Shown: positions 6,313 to 14,320, numbered from the stretch's first letter. The stretch is DNA of 36,940 bases from Coriobacteriia bacterium (GCA_030525445.1 JAUNEQ010000003.1:1-36940); one strand, 5' to 3'. The notes: a model not told the origin generated them from the sequence alone. A program made the numbers and translations.

Positions 6313-7767
6313 CTAAAACCGGAAATCGCGGTCATTGCCCGACATGATGGCCTTGATGTTCGCCTTGCACAGATCGTGCGTACGTGCGTTGGGGATCTTC
6401 TCTAACTCGCGTTTGATGAGCCGAAAACCTCGGTCGCGCGTGACCGGACTTGCGTAATCCATCAGGTATTCCGCAAGCGTCATCAGGGCGTTCGGGTGGC
6501 AGTAGTTCAGAATCTGCCCGCTCTTGCAAAACGCCATGAAGCGGTCGCCGGTGCGGCCGGCGCGGTAACACGCCGTGCAGAAGCTCGGAATATGGTCATT
6601 CTCCATGAGCCAGGCGATGACTTCATCGAGCGTACGTTGGTCGGACACATTGAACTGCTCGGTGTCGCGCGGGCGCTCTTCTTCCGTGTAGCCGCCCACG
6701 CTCGTGCGGCTGCCACCCGAAATCTGGGAGATGCCATACTGCAGCGCCGCAGCGCGCACGCGCTCGTTCTCGCGCGTGGAGATGATCATGCCGGTATAGG
6801 GCACCGCCACGCGAATGAGCGCGATGATCTTCTCGAACAGCTCGTCGGTGAGCGAGTTGTCGAAGTCCGTCGGGTCGATGTCGTCGGCCGGCTTCACGCG
6901 CGGCACCGAAATCGTATGCGGCCCCACCCCATGCACCGCCTCCAGATGCTCCGCATGCATCAGCAGGCCAACGAGCTCATATGCGTAATTATCCAGCCCG
7001 AACAGCACGCCCAAGCCCACGTCGTCGATGCCGCCTTCCATCGCGCGGTCGTGCGCCTCGGTATGCCAGTTGTAGTCGTGCTTCGGCCCGGTGGGATGCA
7101 GCTTCAGGTAGTTTTCCTTGTGATAGGTTTCCTGAAACAGGATGTAGGTGCCAATCTCGGCTTCCTTCAGCATGCGGTACTCGTCCACGGTCGTGGCCGC
7201 GATGTTCACGTTCACGCGGCGAATCGCGCCGTTCTTGTGCTTGATGGAATAGATGGTGCGCATCGATTCCAGGATGTAATCGATGGGGTTTTCCTTCGGA
7301 TGCTCGCCCGCCTCGATGGCCAAGCGCTTGTGGCCCATGTCCTGTAGCGCGATGACCTCGGCGCGAATCTCGTCCTGCGTGAGCTTGCGGCGCGGAATGG
7401 TCTTGTTCTTCGCGTGGTACGGACAATACAGGCATCCGTTCACGCAGTAGTTGGAAAGGTAGAGCGGCGCGAACAGCACGATGCGGTTGCCGTAATAGGC
7501 CAGCTTGATCTGTCGGGCGAGTTCCTTCATTTCGTTCACGATGGCCGCGTCCTCGCAGGCGAGCAGCACCGCCGCCTCACGATGCGTGATGATGGCACCG
7601 TGGTCGTTTTTCGGATGCAGGTTCCCGCGCGCCTTGTCCAAGATGGCGCGGCACAGCGCCACGTCGTCCTTATGCGCTTGCGCGTATTCCAGCGTATCGA
7701 GAATCTCCTGATGGTTGATGAACTCGTCCGCGCACAACGATTTCGGATCGTATTTGTAATTCGTCAT
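6313..7767 (-). CDS. hydG: [FeFe]-hydrogenase maturase HydG (radical SAM tyrosine lyase)
   Basis: HydG cleaves tyrosine to p-cresol and dehydroglycine and yields the CO and cyanide ligands of the H-cluster as an Fe(CO)2(CN) synthon. The 484-residue length is typical. The radical SAM CxxxCxxC motif is C108-V-N-G-C112-L-Y-C115, and the C-terminal auxiliary cluster site that separates HydG from ThiH is present as CTAC...C (CTACYRAGRTGDRF, then a Cys about 22 residues on). ATG at 7767 follows a purine-rich AAGGAAG. It lies between hydE (48-bp gap) and hydF on the same strand, as expected for an H-cluster assembly set. Confidence 0.95.
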   Translation of the reverse strand: MTNYKYDPKSLCADEFINHQEILDTLEYAQAHKDDVALCRAILDKARGNLHPKNDHGAIITHREAAVLLACEDAAIVNEMKELARQIKLAYYGNRIVLFAPLYLSNYCVNGCLYCPYHAKNKTIPRRKLTQDEIRAEVIALQDMGHKRLAIEAGEHPKENPIDYILESMRTIYSIKHKNGAIRRVNVNIAATTVDEYRMLKEAEIGTYILFQETYHKENYLKLHPTGPKHDYNWHTEAHDRAMEGGIDDVGLGVLFGLDNYAYELVGLLMHAEHLEAVHGVGPHTISVPRVKPADDIDPTDFDNSLTDELFEKIIALIRVAVPYTGMIISTRENERVRAAALQYGISQISGGSRTSVGGYTEEERPRDTEQFNVSDQRTLDEVIAWLMENDHIPSFCTACYRAGRTGDRFMAFCKSGQILNYCHPNALMTLAEYLMDYASPVTRDRGFRLIKRELEKIPNARTHDLCKANIKAIMSGNDRDFRF

Positions 7768-7815
7768 CTCTCTCGCTTCTTCCTTCTATATGAGCACCGG
7801 CGGCAAAAGCCAGCG

Positions 7816-9003
7816 TCACCTCAATCGGAACGCCCGCCCCTTGTCATCCCGAGCGGAGGCGCGCAGCGCCGGAGTCGAGGGACCTCTCGCGAACTGGATG
7901 AGGTCCCTCGACTCGCTTCGCTCGCTCGGGATGACAACGTGGGGCCTCGCTCGCTCGGGATGACAACGGGGATCCCCCCTATCAATCACAATCTCGTAGC
8001 CGATTCCCATCATGCGGGCGCCGAGGCAGCCGCGGCATTCGGCGGCTTCCTCGCCCGTGCAAATCTTGTTGTCGTACAGCTCGTAGGCATGGCGCACATC
8101 CACAGGCGACAGGTTGGGCATCACCACGTTCGCGCCCGCCAGAATGCCCTTCTCGCGGCCCTGCGGGTCGATGGTTCCCAGCGCCGTGGTGGCCGGCAGC
8201 AGCACGTTCGGCTTGATGAGCCGAATGATGGAAAGCAGCAGGCACGTAAGCTCCACGGTGCCCGCCGGACGCCCCGCGAAGGGCGTGGCATGATGCGGCA
8301 CGAACGGCCCGATGCCGCACATCTCGGGCTGAAACTCCTCGATGAACTTCAGGTCGGCTGCCAGGTGCGCCGGCGTCTGGAAGGGCGATCCCACCATGAA
8401 ACCCACGCCCACCGCATAGCCAATCTGGCGCAGGTCGTGCAGGCACCGCATGCGCGTCTCCAAGCGCATCTCCGCCGGATGTAGCTGCGCGTAATGGGAA
8501 GCCGTCGCCGTTTCGTGCCGCAGCAGATACCGGTCGGCACCTGCGTCGAACAGGCGCTGGTAACTCACGCGCGACCGCTCCCCCATAGAAAGCGTGACGG
8601 CGCAATCGGGATGCGCTTCCTTGATGCGCGCGACAACGCCACACAGGCGCTCGTCCGTGAACCACGGGTCTTCCCCGCCCTGCAACACGAAGGTGCGAAA
8701 ACCCAGTTCGTAGCCCTCATCGGCACATCGCGCGATGACCTCGGGGTCGAGCCGGTACCGCTCGCACGAACCGTTCGACTTCCGAATGCCGCAGTAGAGG
8801 CAATCGTTTTTGCAGTAGTTGGAAATCTCGATGAGCCCGCGGGTAAACACAGCCGTGCCGTACACGCGCTTCCGCGCGGCCACCGCCAACGCGGCCAACT
8901 GCGCCCGGTCGTCCGCATCGGCATGCGTCAGCAGATGCTCGTATTCCCCCACTTCAAGCGAATGGGTGCTCGCCAGCTTCTCGATGAGAGCCCGTTGTGC
9001 CAT
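7816..9003 (-). CDS. hydE: [FeFe]-hydrogenase maturase HydE (radical SAM), repeat-extended C-terminus
   Basis: HydE is a radical SAM enzyme that works on the HydG-derived Fe-cysteine synthon in building the 2Fe subcluster. The motif CKNDCLYC places the cluster ligands at C64, C68 and C71. The protein has 395 residues, longer than the roughly 340-350 usual for HydE. Residues from about 342 onward, beginning RGDPRCHPERARP and containing VIPSERSESRDL, are encoded by the palindromic repeat at 7841-7968, so the native stop appears lost and replaced by repeat-derived sequence. The start at 9003 follows GGAG; the TM1266-type gene ends 18 bp upstream. Confidence 0.94.
   Translation of the reverse strand: MAQRALIEKLASTHSLEVGEYEHLLTHADADDRAQLAALAVAARKRVYGTAVFTRGLIEISNYCKNDCLYCGIRKSNGSCERYRLDPEVIARCADEGYELGFRTFVLQGGEDPWFTDERLCGVVARIKEAHPDCAVTLSMGERSRVSYQRLFDAGADRYLLRHETATASHYAQLHPAEMRLETRMRCLHDLRQIGYAVGVGFMVGSPFQTPAHLAADLKFIEEFQPEMCGIGPFVPHHATPFAGRPAGTVELTCLLLSIIRLIKPNVLLPATTALGTIDPQGREKGILAGANVVMPNLSPVDVRHAYELYDNKICTGEEAAECRGCLGARMMGIGYEIVIDRGDPRCHPERARPHVVIPSERSESRDLIQFARGPSTPALRASARDDKGRAFRLR
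7841..7968. repeat. Repeat family C, complete palindrome at hydE 3' end
   Basis: TTGTCATCCCGAGCG (7841-7855) pairs with CGCTCGGGATGACAA (7923-7937), and AGTCGAGGGACCTC (7873-7886) pairs with GAGGTCCCTCGACT (7900-7913), forming a long interrupted hairpin. A second partial arm, CGCTCGGGATGACAA, follows (ending about 7966). It encodes the last roughly 45 residues of HydE. Related copies lie at 5583-5661 and 25427-25542. Confidence 0.88.
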
Positions 9004-9021
9004 GGAACGCTCCGCGCGGCT

Positions 9022-9273
9022 CTACGACTTCACGTTCGAGTAGGCGACCTTCGCGCTCACGCCATCGAGGTTGCCCACCTTGCCCGCCAATGCGGAAATG
9101 GTGTCCTGCGGCGCGTCGAGCGCCACGCTGATCACGTTGATGCCGCGCTCACGGTACGGAATGCCCATGCGCCCGATGATGAAGGGCGCATATTCATGGA
9201 GCACCGCATTCAGCTCTTCCGCGGAATCGGTGTTCTCGACGATGATGCCCATCACGGCAACGCGTGTTTCCAT
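9022..9273 (-). CDS. TM1266-type iron-only hydrogenase system protein
   Basis: An 83-residue protein resembling the TM1266 family, small ACT/NikR-C-like ferredoxin-fold proteins that accompany HydE/F/G and are annotated as putative iron-only hydrogenase system regulators. The sequence has the family pattern of MGIIVENTDSAEELN at the start, a glycine-containing IGRMGIPYRERGINVIS middle and a C-terminal SNVKS. There is no DNA-binding domain, so a direct regulator role is unproven; a metal- or ligand-sensing role is inferred from the fold. AAGGA precedes ATG 9273. It lies between hydA and hydE, 18 bp before hydE. Confidence 0.85.
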   Translation of the reverse strand: METRVAVMGIIVENTDSAEELNAVLHEYAPFIIGRMGIPYRERGINVISVALDAPQDTISALAGKVGNLDGVSAKVAYSNVKS

Positions 9274-9330
9274 GGTTCCATCCTTTCCGTCGGGGCCGGC
9301 TGCCCAGCCCCTCTTGTCAGGTAGGTTGAA

Positions 9331-9376
9331 GGTCTGTCCCCCTTGGTTGAACCAAAGGGGACGGTCCCCTTTGGTT
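9331..9376. repeat. Palindromic repeat family A, copy 2 (with an extra arm)
   Basis: Perfect 13-bp arms AACCAAAGGGGAC (9350-9362) and GTCCCCTTTGGTT (9364-9376) surround one central base. A third, related arm (CTGTCCCCCTTGGTT, 9334-9348) adjoins, so two alternative hairpins can form. It sits directly after hydA; the hydA stop overlaps its edge by 1 nt. It could attenuate transcription from hydA into the maturation genes. Confidence 0.8.
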
Positions 9377-11085
9377 TAAATGTCCCAGGCGACCTGGTCG
9401 GTGTGCAGCCACTCGTGCGAGGTATGCGAGAGCGGCGCTTCGGCCCAGTCGGCATAGAACTGGTGGATGGCCGGGTTCTCGTGCGACATGCGCAGCACGT
9501 CGCCCTCATCCAGGCTGTTCAGCACCTTGGCGCGCTCCGCCGCAAGCTCCTGGTCGAAGGCGATGGGTTGGCCGCCGCCGCCCACGCATCCACCCGGGCA
9601 CGCCATGATCTCGACGAAATCGTAGTGGACCTCGCCTGCCTTCAGGGCATCGAGCAGCGTCGCGGTGTTCTCCAAGCCGCTCGCCACCGCGATGGCGATC
9701 TTCGAGCCCGCGATGTCGAGCTCCTTGGACACCCAGGGCTTATCGGGCGTGGCAGCCGTGCAGTCGCACGCCTCGAAGCTCGCGGGTTCGCCCGTGAGGA
9801 TGCTCGCCGCGGTACGCAGCGCCGCTTCCATCACGCCGCCGGTGCGGCCGAAGATGGTGGCGGCACCCGTACTCTGGCCCAGAGGGTCGTCGAACGGGGT
9901 TTCCTCGAGCGCAGCGCAGTTCACGCGGAACAGGCGCAGCATGCGGTCGAACTCGCGCACGGTGAGCACGGCGTCTACATCCTGCCCGCCGTCGGTGGAC
10001 AGCTGCGGCACATCGCATTCGTATTTCTTGGCCACGCAGGGCATCACGCTCACCACGAACAGCCGCTTGCCGGCCTCTTCGGCCTGGGCACGCAGCGTGT
10101 TTTTCACGACGGCACCCATCATCTGATGCGGGCTCTTCGCGCTGGAAAGCTGCGGGACGAATTCGGGGTAATGCAGCTTCGCGAAACGCACCCAACCCGG
10201 GCAGCAGCTCGTGAACATCGGGCGCGGCTTGTCGGATTTCAGGAACTCGATGAACTCGCTTCCCTCTTCCATGATCGTGAGGTCGGCGGCCCAGTCGGTG
10301 TCGAAGACGCGGTCGAAGCCAAGGGCGCGCAACGCCGCGGCCATGCGGCCCGGCGTGGCCTCCTCACGGGAAAGGCCAACGCCCTCGCCCCAGGCAGCGC
10401 GGACAGCCGGGGCAACCTGCACCACGGCTTCCACCTGCGGGTCCATGATGGCATCCATCACCTTGGCAATGTCATCGCGCGCGGTGAGGGCACCCGTGGG
10501 GCAATGCGTGATGCACTGGCCGCACAGGGCACACCCGGCGGCATCGATGGCCAAGCCGTCCTTCACGCCAATGCGCGCATACGGGCCGGCGCCGGTGACT
10601 TCCCACACGGCGCAATGCTGCACCTTCGCGCACTCCGCCACGCAACGCTGGCAGTTGATGCACTTGCTCGCGTCGCGCTGCAGCGGGAAACTCGCGTCCC
10701 ATGCGCCCTTCGCCGGCATCTCGGCCGGGTCGATGACGTTGAGCTCGCTCGCCAGCTTGCGCAGCGCGCAGGTCTCCTGGCGCACGCAGCTCGCGCACAC
10801 GGCACGGTGGTTGTCCATGATGGCCTGCACGTTGCCACGGCGCGCAGCCGCCACCGCGGGGGTGTCGGTGCGCACGGCCATGCCCTCGCGCACATAGGTG
10901 TTGCAGGCGGCCACCAGGCCCTCGCCTTCAACCTCCACCATGCACACGCGGCAGCTGCCGATGCAGTTCAGGCCGGTCATATGACACAGCGTGGGAATGT
11001 CCTCGCCGGCGGCACGCGCAGCCCACAAGATGGTCATGTTGTCGCCGCCCATGACGGGGCGGCCGTTGACGGTGAGGTTTACCAT
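9376..11085 (-). CDS. hydA: [FeFe]-hydrogenase catalytic subunit HydA
   Basis: A 569-residue cytoplasmic [FeFe]-hydrogenase that interconverts H2 with protons and electrons. Domains in order: a [2Fe-2S] ferredoxin domain (C34, C45, C48, C61), a NuoG-type His-ligated 4Fe-4S site (HRAVCASCVRQETC, about 93-106), a two-cluster ferredoxin domain (CINCQRC...C and CALCGQC...CP), then the H-cluster domain with L1 TSCCPGW, L2 MPCVAKKYE and L3 EIMACPGGCVGGGGQP. All canonical H-cluster cysteines and the second TSCC Cys (proton transfer) are intact. The ATG (11085) overlaps the upstream gene's stop by 7 nt, so the two are translationally coupled. The partner and the short N-terminal arrangement point to the glutamate-synthase-linked group A2 type rather than the bifurcating A3 HydABC. 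Confidence 0.96.
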   Translation of the reverse strand: MVNLTVNGRPVMGGDNMTILWAARAAGEDIPTLCHMTGLNCIGSCRVCMVEVEGEGLVAACNTYVREGMAVRTDTPAVAAARRGNVQAIMDNHRAVCASCVRQETCALRKLASELNVIDPAEMPAKGAWDASFPLQRDASKCINCQRCVAECAKVQHCAVWEVTGAGPYARIGVKDGLAIDAAGCALCGQCITHCPTGALTARDDIAKVMDAIMDPQVEAVVQVAPAVRAAWGEGVGLSREEATPGRMAAALRALGFDRVFDTDWAADLTIMEEGSEFIEFLKSDKPRPMFTSCCPGWVRFAKLHYPEFVPQLSSAKSPHQMMGAVVKNTLRAQAEEAGKRLFVVSVMPCVAKKYECDVPQLSTDGGQDVDAVLTVREFDRMLRLFRVNCAALEETPFDDPLGQSTGAATIFGRTGGVMEAALRTAASILTGEPASFEACDCTAATPDKPWVSKELDIAGSKIAIAVASGLENTATLLDALKAGEVHYDFVEIMACPGGCVGGGGQPIAFDQELAAERAKVLNSLDEGDVLRMSHENPAIHQFYADWAEAPLSHTSHEWLHTDQVAWDI

Positions 11086-12920
11086 TGCTCCAGCCTCCTC
11101 CCGGTGACCGCGCCGATGCCGTAATGATCGCAACGCAGGCAGCGCGCGCATTCCTGCGCGGCTTCCTCGGCGCTCATGGGCAGCTCGACGTATTCGAAAT
11201 CGTTCTTGCGCTCGCGCGCGGGACGCTCGGCAACCTGCACGCGTCCGCAGGCCACGAGGTTGTTGGGGCGCGCCGGCGGAACCTGGGCCCCGCAATCGAC
11301 CACATGGTGGTACCCCAAGTACGCATCGATGTTGCCCGCAGCGACCTTACCTGCGGCGATGGCCATGATGGCCGTCTTCGGGCCGGTCTGGCAGTCGCCG
11401 CCCACGAACACGTTGGGATAGCCCTTCGCCTGCAGGAACTCGTCGGCCACGAACAGGGAACGCTGGGTCTGCATGCCGAATTCGCCGAACGGCATGTCCT
11501 GCACGGCCTGGCCCACCGCGATGAGCACGACATCGGCCGGGAAGGAAACTTCGGGCTTCGATGCCGCCTGCGGGGCGGGACGCCCGCCCTTCACCGGTCC
11601 GATCATCTGGGGCTGGCACACCAGCGCGGCCGCCCGGCCCTGGTCATCCACTTCCACGCGGACGGGCGCCTGCAGCGTCGCCATCTCCACGCCCTCGGCA
11701 ATGGCGGCTTCCACCTCTTCGGGCAGGGCCGTCATATCCTCGATGCGGCGACGGTATGCCACGGTGACGCTCGCCGCACCGGCACGCACGCTCGTGCGCG
11801 CGCAGTCCATGGCGACGTTGCCGCCGCCCACGACCACCACGTTCTTCCCGTTGAAATCGGGATAGTCATAGTCGCCGATGCGCTCGAGCAGCTGCACCGC
11901 GCTCATCACGCCTTCCGCGTCGGAGCCGTCCATGCGCAGCGTCTTGCCGCCCTGCGCGCCCACGGCCACGTACACGGCATCGTACTCGACGGCGATCTTG
12001 TTCATCTCGTCGACGTTGGCCACCTGGTGCTCGTATTCCACCGTGATGCCGCCCACGCCCAAAATGGCGTTCAGGTCTTCATCCAGGCGCGCCCGCGGGA
12101 AGCGGTACGCCGGAATGCCGTAGCGCATCATGCCACCGAGCTGCTTGCGGCCCTCGAACACGGTGACGTCATGCCCCATGAGGGCGCAGAAATACGCGCA
12201 GGTGAGGCCGGAAGGGCCACCGCCGATGACCGCGACGCGCTTGCCGGTGGGCGCAAGGCGCTTCGGCGTCTCCACCGTGTCTGCCGCGGCATTGTCCACG
12301 GCGTACTTCTTGATGCCGCGGATGTTGAGCGAGGCATCGAGCAGCTGACGTCGGCAGTATTGCTCGCACGGATGCTCGCAGATGAGCGCGCACGCCGTGG
12401 GGAACGGGTTGTCCTTGCGCACCATCTTCACGGCGCCCGGGCAATCGCCTTCGCGCACGAGCGCGATGTAAGCCGGCACGTTCACGTGCGCCGGGCACTG
12501 CGCCACGCAGGGCACGGGCTGCTCGGTGCCGCTCTCGCAACGGGCCTCGTTGATGTGGCTCTCGAATTCGGAAGCGAAGGCCTCCAGGCCGTCCAGCATC
12601 AGCTGGCCAGCGTTGCGGCCTACCAGGCAATCGCCCGTATCGGCCAGCAGCTGGGCACGACGACGGATCTCGTCGACGGTCGCCGCGTCGCCTTCGTAGG
12701 CGAGCAGCTTGCGCATGAGCTCGGCCATGCGCGGGATACCCACACGGCACGGCGAGCACTTACCGCAGGTCTGTCCTTCGGCAGTCTGCAGCAACGAGAG
12801 CTGCGTGGCGATGGGGCACGCGCCCGGCGGGTTGGCCTTTACCATGCGCTCATGAGATTCTAAAAAGAGTGTGCGCTTCACATCGTGGCCGCACGCCGCG
12901 GCCACAGACAATCGGCTCAT
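11079..12920 (-). CDS. Hydrogenase flavoprotein: NuoF C-terminal Fe-S domain fused to GltD-like NAD(P)H oxidoreductase
   Basis: A 613-residue fusion. Residues 1-120 match only the C-terminal 4Fe-4S part of NuoF (CGKCSPCRVG with C52, C55, C58 and a fourth Cys at 98); the NADH/FMN domain of NuoF is absent. Residues 125-230 are the cysteine-rich N-terminal Fe-S domain of glutamate synthase beta subunits (CVAQCPAHVNVPAYI, then CEHPCEQYCRR). Then come an FAD-binding GGGPSG motif, an NAD(P)H-binding GGGNVA motif and a C-terminal CARCLRC. It probably passes electrons between NAD(P)H and HydA through FAD and Fe-S centres. ATG 12920 follows AGAGGAG; an upstream extension to 13463 is antisense to the antitoxin gene and rejected. 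It is first in the hydrogenase block, overlapping hydA. Confidence 0.88.
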   Translation of the reverse strand: MSRLSVAAACGHDVKRTLFLESHERMVKANPPGACPIATQLSLLQTAEGQTCGKCSPCRVGIPRMAELMRKLLAYEGDAATVDEIRRRAQLLADTGDCLVGRNAGQLMLDGLEAFASEFESHINEARCESGTEQPVPCVAQCPAHVNVPAYIALVREGDCPGAVKMVRKDNPFPTACALICEHPCEQYCRRQLLDASLNIRGIKKYAVDNAAADTVETPKRLAPTGKRVAVIGGGPSGLTCAYFCALMGHDVTVFEGRKQLGGMMRYGIPAYRFPRARLDEDLNAILGVGGITVEYEHQVANVDEMNKIAVEYDAVYVAVGAQGGKTLRMDGSDAEGVMSAVQLLERIGDYDYPDFNGKNVVVVGGGNVAMDCARTSVRAGAASVTVAYRRRIEDMTALPEEVEAAIAEGVEMATLQAPVRVEVDDQGRAAALVCQPQMIGPVKGGRPAPQAASKPEVSFPADVVLIAVGQAVQDMPFGEFGMQTQRSLFVADEFLQAKGYPNVFVGGDCQTGPKTAIMAIAAGKVAAGNIDAYLGYHHVVDCGAQVPPARPNNLVACGRVQVAERPARERKNDFEYVELPMSAEEAAQECARCLRCDHYGIGAVTGRRLEQW

Positions 12921-13232
12921 CTCGTCTCCTCTCGATGGGTCGAATAAAAGGGAGCCCGTCTCCATCAGGCTCTTTGTTGTGCGGAAAGTATAGCAAGCGC
13001 GTCGGGTTCGACCTAGACGCTTATTGGTTATATAAAATCCATTATATATAAATCGTATATAGCCTTTACCTGGGATAACAGGACGCTCATTCCAAATCAC
13101 AAGGGACTTCACCAAAGGCGCAGCCACCATTGGACGACCTTCGACCAAATGCTGTTCCCCCAGGATATCTATGTGGGAAGCGGGCAGAATGCTATTATCT
13201 ATTACGTTATCGTAATAGTTTATGAGGTACCT
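12921..13232. promoter_or_regulatory. Divergent control region between hydrogenase block and toxin-antitoxin pair
   Basis: Most of this 312-bp stretch is upstream DNA of the hydrogenase block. On the minus strand TATACT (12987-12992) is a plausible -10, but its -35 is poor. An AT-rich island at 13028-13062 holds three TATATA-type boxes and an inverted repeat, TATATAA (13029-13035) and TTATATA (13042-13048), striking in this GC-rich window and possibly an activator or repressor site. The right end carries the antitoxin promoter and operator. No gene is seen. Confidence 0.45.
13193..13218 (+). promoter_or_regulatory. Antitoxin promoter -10 and palindromic operator
   Basis: TATTAT (13193-13198) is a good -10 element. 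Directly behind it is a 20-bp palindrome with 8-bp arms CTATTACG (13199-13206) and CGTAATAG (13211-13218) around TTAT, placed where the transcription start would be. It is 15 bp ahead of the HTH antitoxin start. This is the expected layout for autorepression by the antitoxin or the toxin-antitoxin complex. The -35 is weak. Confidence 0.7.
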
Positions 13233-13622
13233 ATGTCTCAAACACTCACATGCCATCAAGCGGCGGAAATGCTCGGCGTTTCGGATGCGCGGGTGCGAGC
13301 CATGCTCGCGAATGGGCAGCTCGAAGGAGAAAAAATGGGGCGTGCCTGGGCTGTTTCTGGGGCCTCGGTGCGCACGCGACTCAAAGAGGGAGCCCGTCCG
13401 GGCAGGCCGGCAGCGCAAACGCACAGCTTCACCCGATCCGTCCCCGATGTGGAAGATGCGCACCGCTTGTACGACGAGGCCCAGGCGCTTCTTGCCGGTT
13501 GTTATAACGCCGAATTATTGGATCAAGCACGCGACGAAGACGAGCAGGCCTTCTGGATCCTCGTCGCCGATTTCTTCTTGCAAAGGGCCCAAAAGGAGCT
13601 CATCGCCGAGGGGGCCTACTAA
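13233..13622 (+). CDS. HTH-domain antitoxin of zeta-type toxin-antitoxin pair
   Basis: A 129-residue protein with an N-terminal excisionase/MerR-like helix-turn-helix (HQAAEMLGVSDARVRAML, then a wing ending at GRAWAVSG). A charged linker leads to a helical, acidic C-terminal half (about 70-129) that would bind the toxin. The start at 13233 has GAGGT at 13224-13228; the longer frame from 13149 is upstream DNA. It ends 1 nt before the zeta toxin start, the usual antitoxin-first order, and a palindrome sits in its promoter. It is not a classical epsilon antitoxin: the DNA-binding domain and the neutralising domain appear fused. Confidence 0.75.
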   Translation: MSQTLTCHQAAEMLGVSDARVRAMLANGQLEGEKMGRAWAVSGASVRTRLKEGARPGRPAAQTHSFTRSVPDVEDAHRLYDEAQALLAGCYNAELLDQARDEDEQAFWILVADFFLQRAQKELIAEGAY

Positions 13623-13623
13623 C

Positions 13624-14271
13624 ATGGCGCGCCAACCGTACTACATCGTCTTCGCAGGGGTTAACGGCACCGGTAAATCCACGCTTTTTCGCTCGGGCAT
13701 GTGGGAACATGGCTCCATCGACGGCAGCCTGCCGCGCATAAATTCTGACGAGATCCTCGTTGCGCAGGGATGGGATTGGGCGGACGAGCAAGCCCAGCTG
13801 CAGGCTGGTCGCATCGCCCTCGAGGCGATTCGGGGGCATTTTGCCAAGCGGGAATCCTTTAACCAGGAGACAACGCTCTCTGGCAGGCTCGCCATACGAA
13901 ACCTGCGTAAAGCCCAGGAGCTCGGCTACAACACGATTCTTTTCTACGTGGGGGTCGAAGTGCCCGACATCGCCCAAGAACGCATCGCGTATCGCGCATC
14001 GATTGGCGGACATGGCGTTGATGCCGCCACCGTCGCGCGACGCTACGACGCCTCGGTTCGCAACCTTCTTCAGGCGCTCGCGTTTTGCGACGAATCCTAT
14101 CTTTACGACAACACAAAGCTGCTCAAGCTCGTGGCGCGGTTTGAACGAGACGAGCTCGCATATGTCCGAACGGATGACCTTGGCATCACCTGGCACCGCC
14201 GCATTATTGAGCGTTTTGGATATCGGGAGATCGCCTTTCCCGGCGCGCACGCAAACGGCCTGTCAAAGTGA
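13624..14271 (+). CDS. Zeta-toxin family kinase
   Basis: A 215-residue P-loop kinase of the zeta-toxin family, whose members phosphorylate UDP-N-acetyl-sugars and block peptidoglycan synthesis when free of antitoxin. The Walker A loop is GVNGTGKST (12-20). Other zeta-like blocks are INSDEI, NQETTLSG (substrate loop) and the helix with R/RY in YRASIGGHGVDAATVARRY. It starts 1 nt after the antitoxin stop and is presumably coupled to it. The last four codons and the stop lie inside a perfect palindrome (14254-14292). A housekeeping P-loop kinase is possible, but gene pairing favours a toxin. Confidence 0.82.
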   Translation: MARQPYYIVFAGVNGTGKSTLFRSGMWEHGSIDGSLPRINSDEILVAQGWDWADEQAQLQAGRIALEAIRGHFAKRESFNQETTLSGRLAIRNLRKAQELGYNTILFYVGVEVPDIAQERIAYRASIGGHGVDAATVARRYDASVRNLLQALAFCDESYLYDNTKLLKLVARFERDELAYVRTDDLGITWHRRIIERFGYREIAFPGAHANGLSK

Positions 14272-14320
14272 CGGTCACTTTGACAGGCCGTTAGGTCATA
14301 GAAGACTTCGCTGTTCTATG
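14254..14320. terminator. Two hairpins between convergent toxin and flavodoxin genes
   Basis: A perfect 19-bp inverted repeat (14254-14272, 14274-14292; arm AACGGCCTGTCAAAGTGAC) has one central base. It is followed by a second hairpin, CATAGAA (14297-14303) and TTCTATG (14314-14320). The zeta toxin stop lies in the first and the flavodoxin stop in the second. They probably act as a bidirectional terminator, although no long U-tract is seen. Confidence 0.7.

Noticed and set aside
6081-6335. N-terminal extension of HydF to a start at 6335
   Set aside because: It would overlap hydG and adds 85 residues with no HydF similarity.
9343-11124. 593-codon plus-strand ORF opposite hydA
   Set aside because: It is the antisense shadow of a gene with full hydrogenase motifs; its translation is His/Ala/Arg-rich with no recognisable domain.
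11086-11295. N-terminal extension of HydA to 11295
   Set aside because: It overlaps the upstream coding sequence in another frame; the ferredoxin domain starts properly at ATG 11085.
11085-12863. 592-codon plus-strand ORF opposite the NuoF-tail/GltD gene
   Set aside because: GC-rich codon bias leaves the antisense frame open; the minus-strand protein has clear Fe-S, FAD and NAD(P)H motifs.
12921-13463. N-terminal extension of the NuoF-tail/GltD protein
   Set aside because: The extra residues are antisense to the antitoxin and its promoter, and a good ribosome-binding site precedes ATG 12920.
13233-13622. Phage excisionase
   Set aside because: The excisionase-like HTH is followed by an extra helical domain and a coupled zeta kinase, with no integrase or attachment site nearby.
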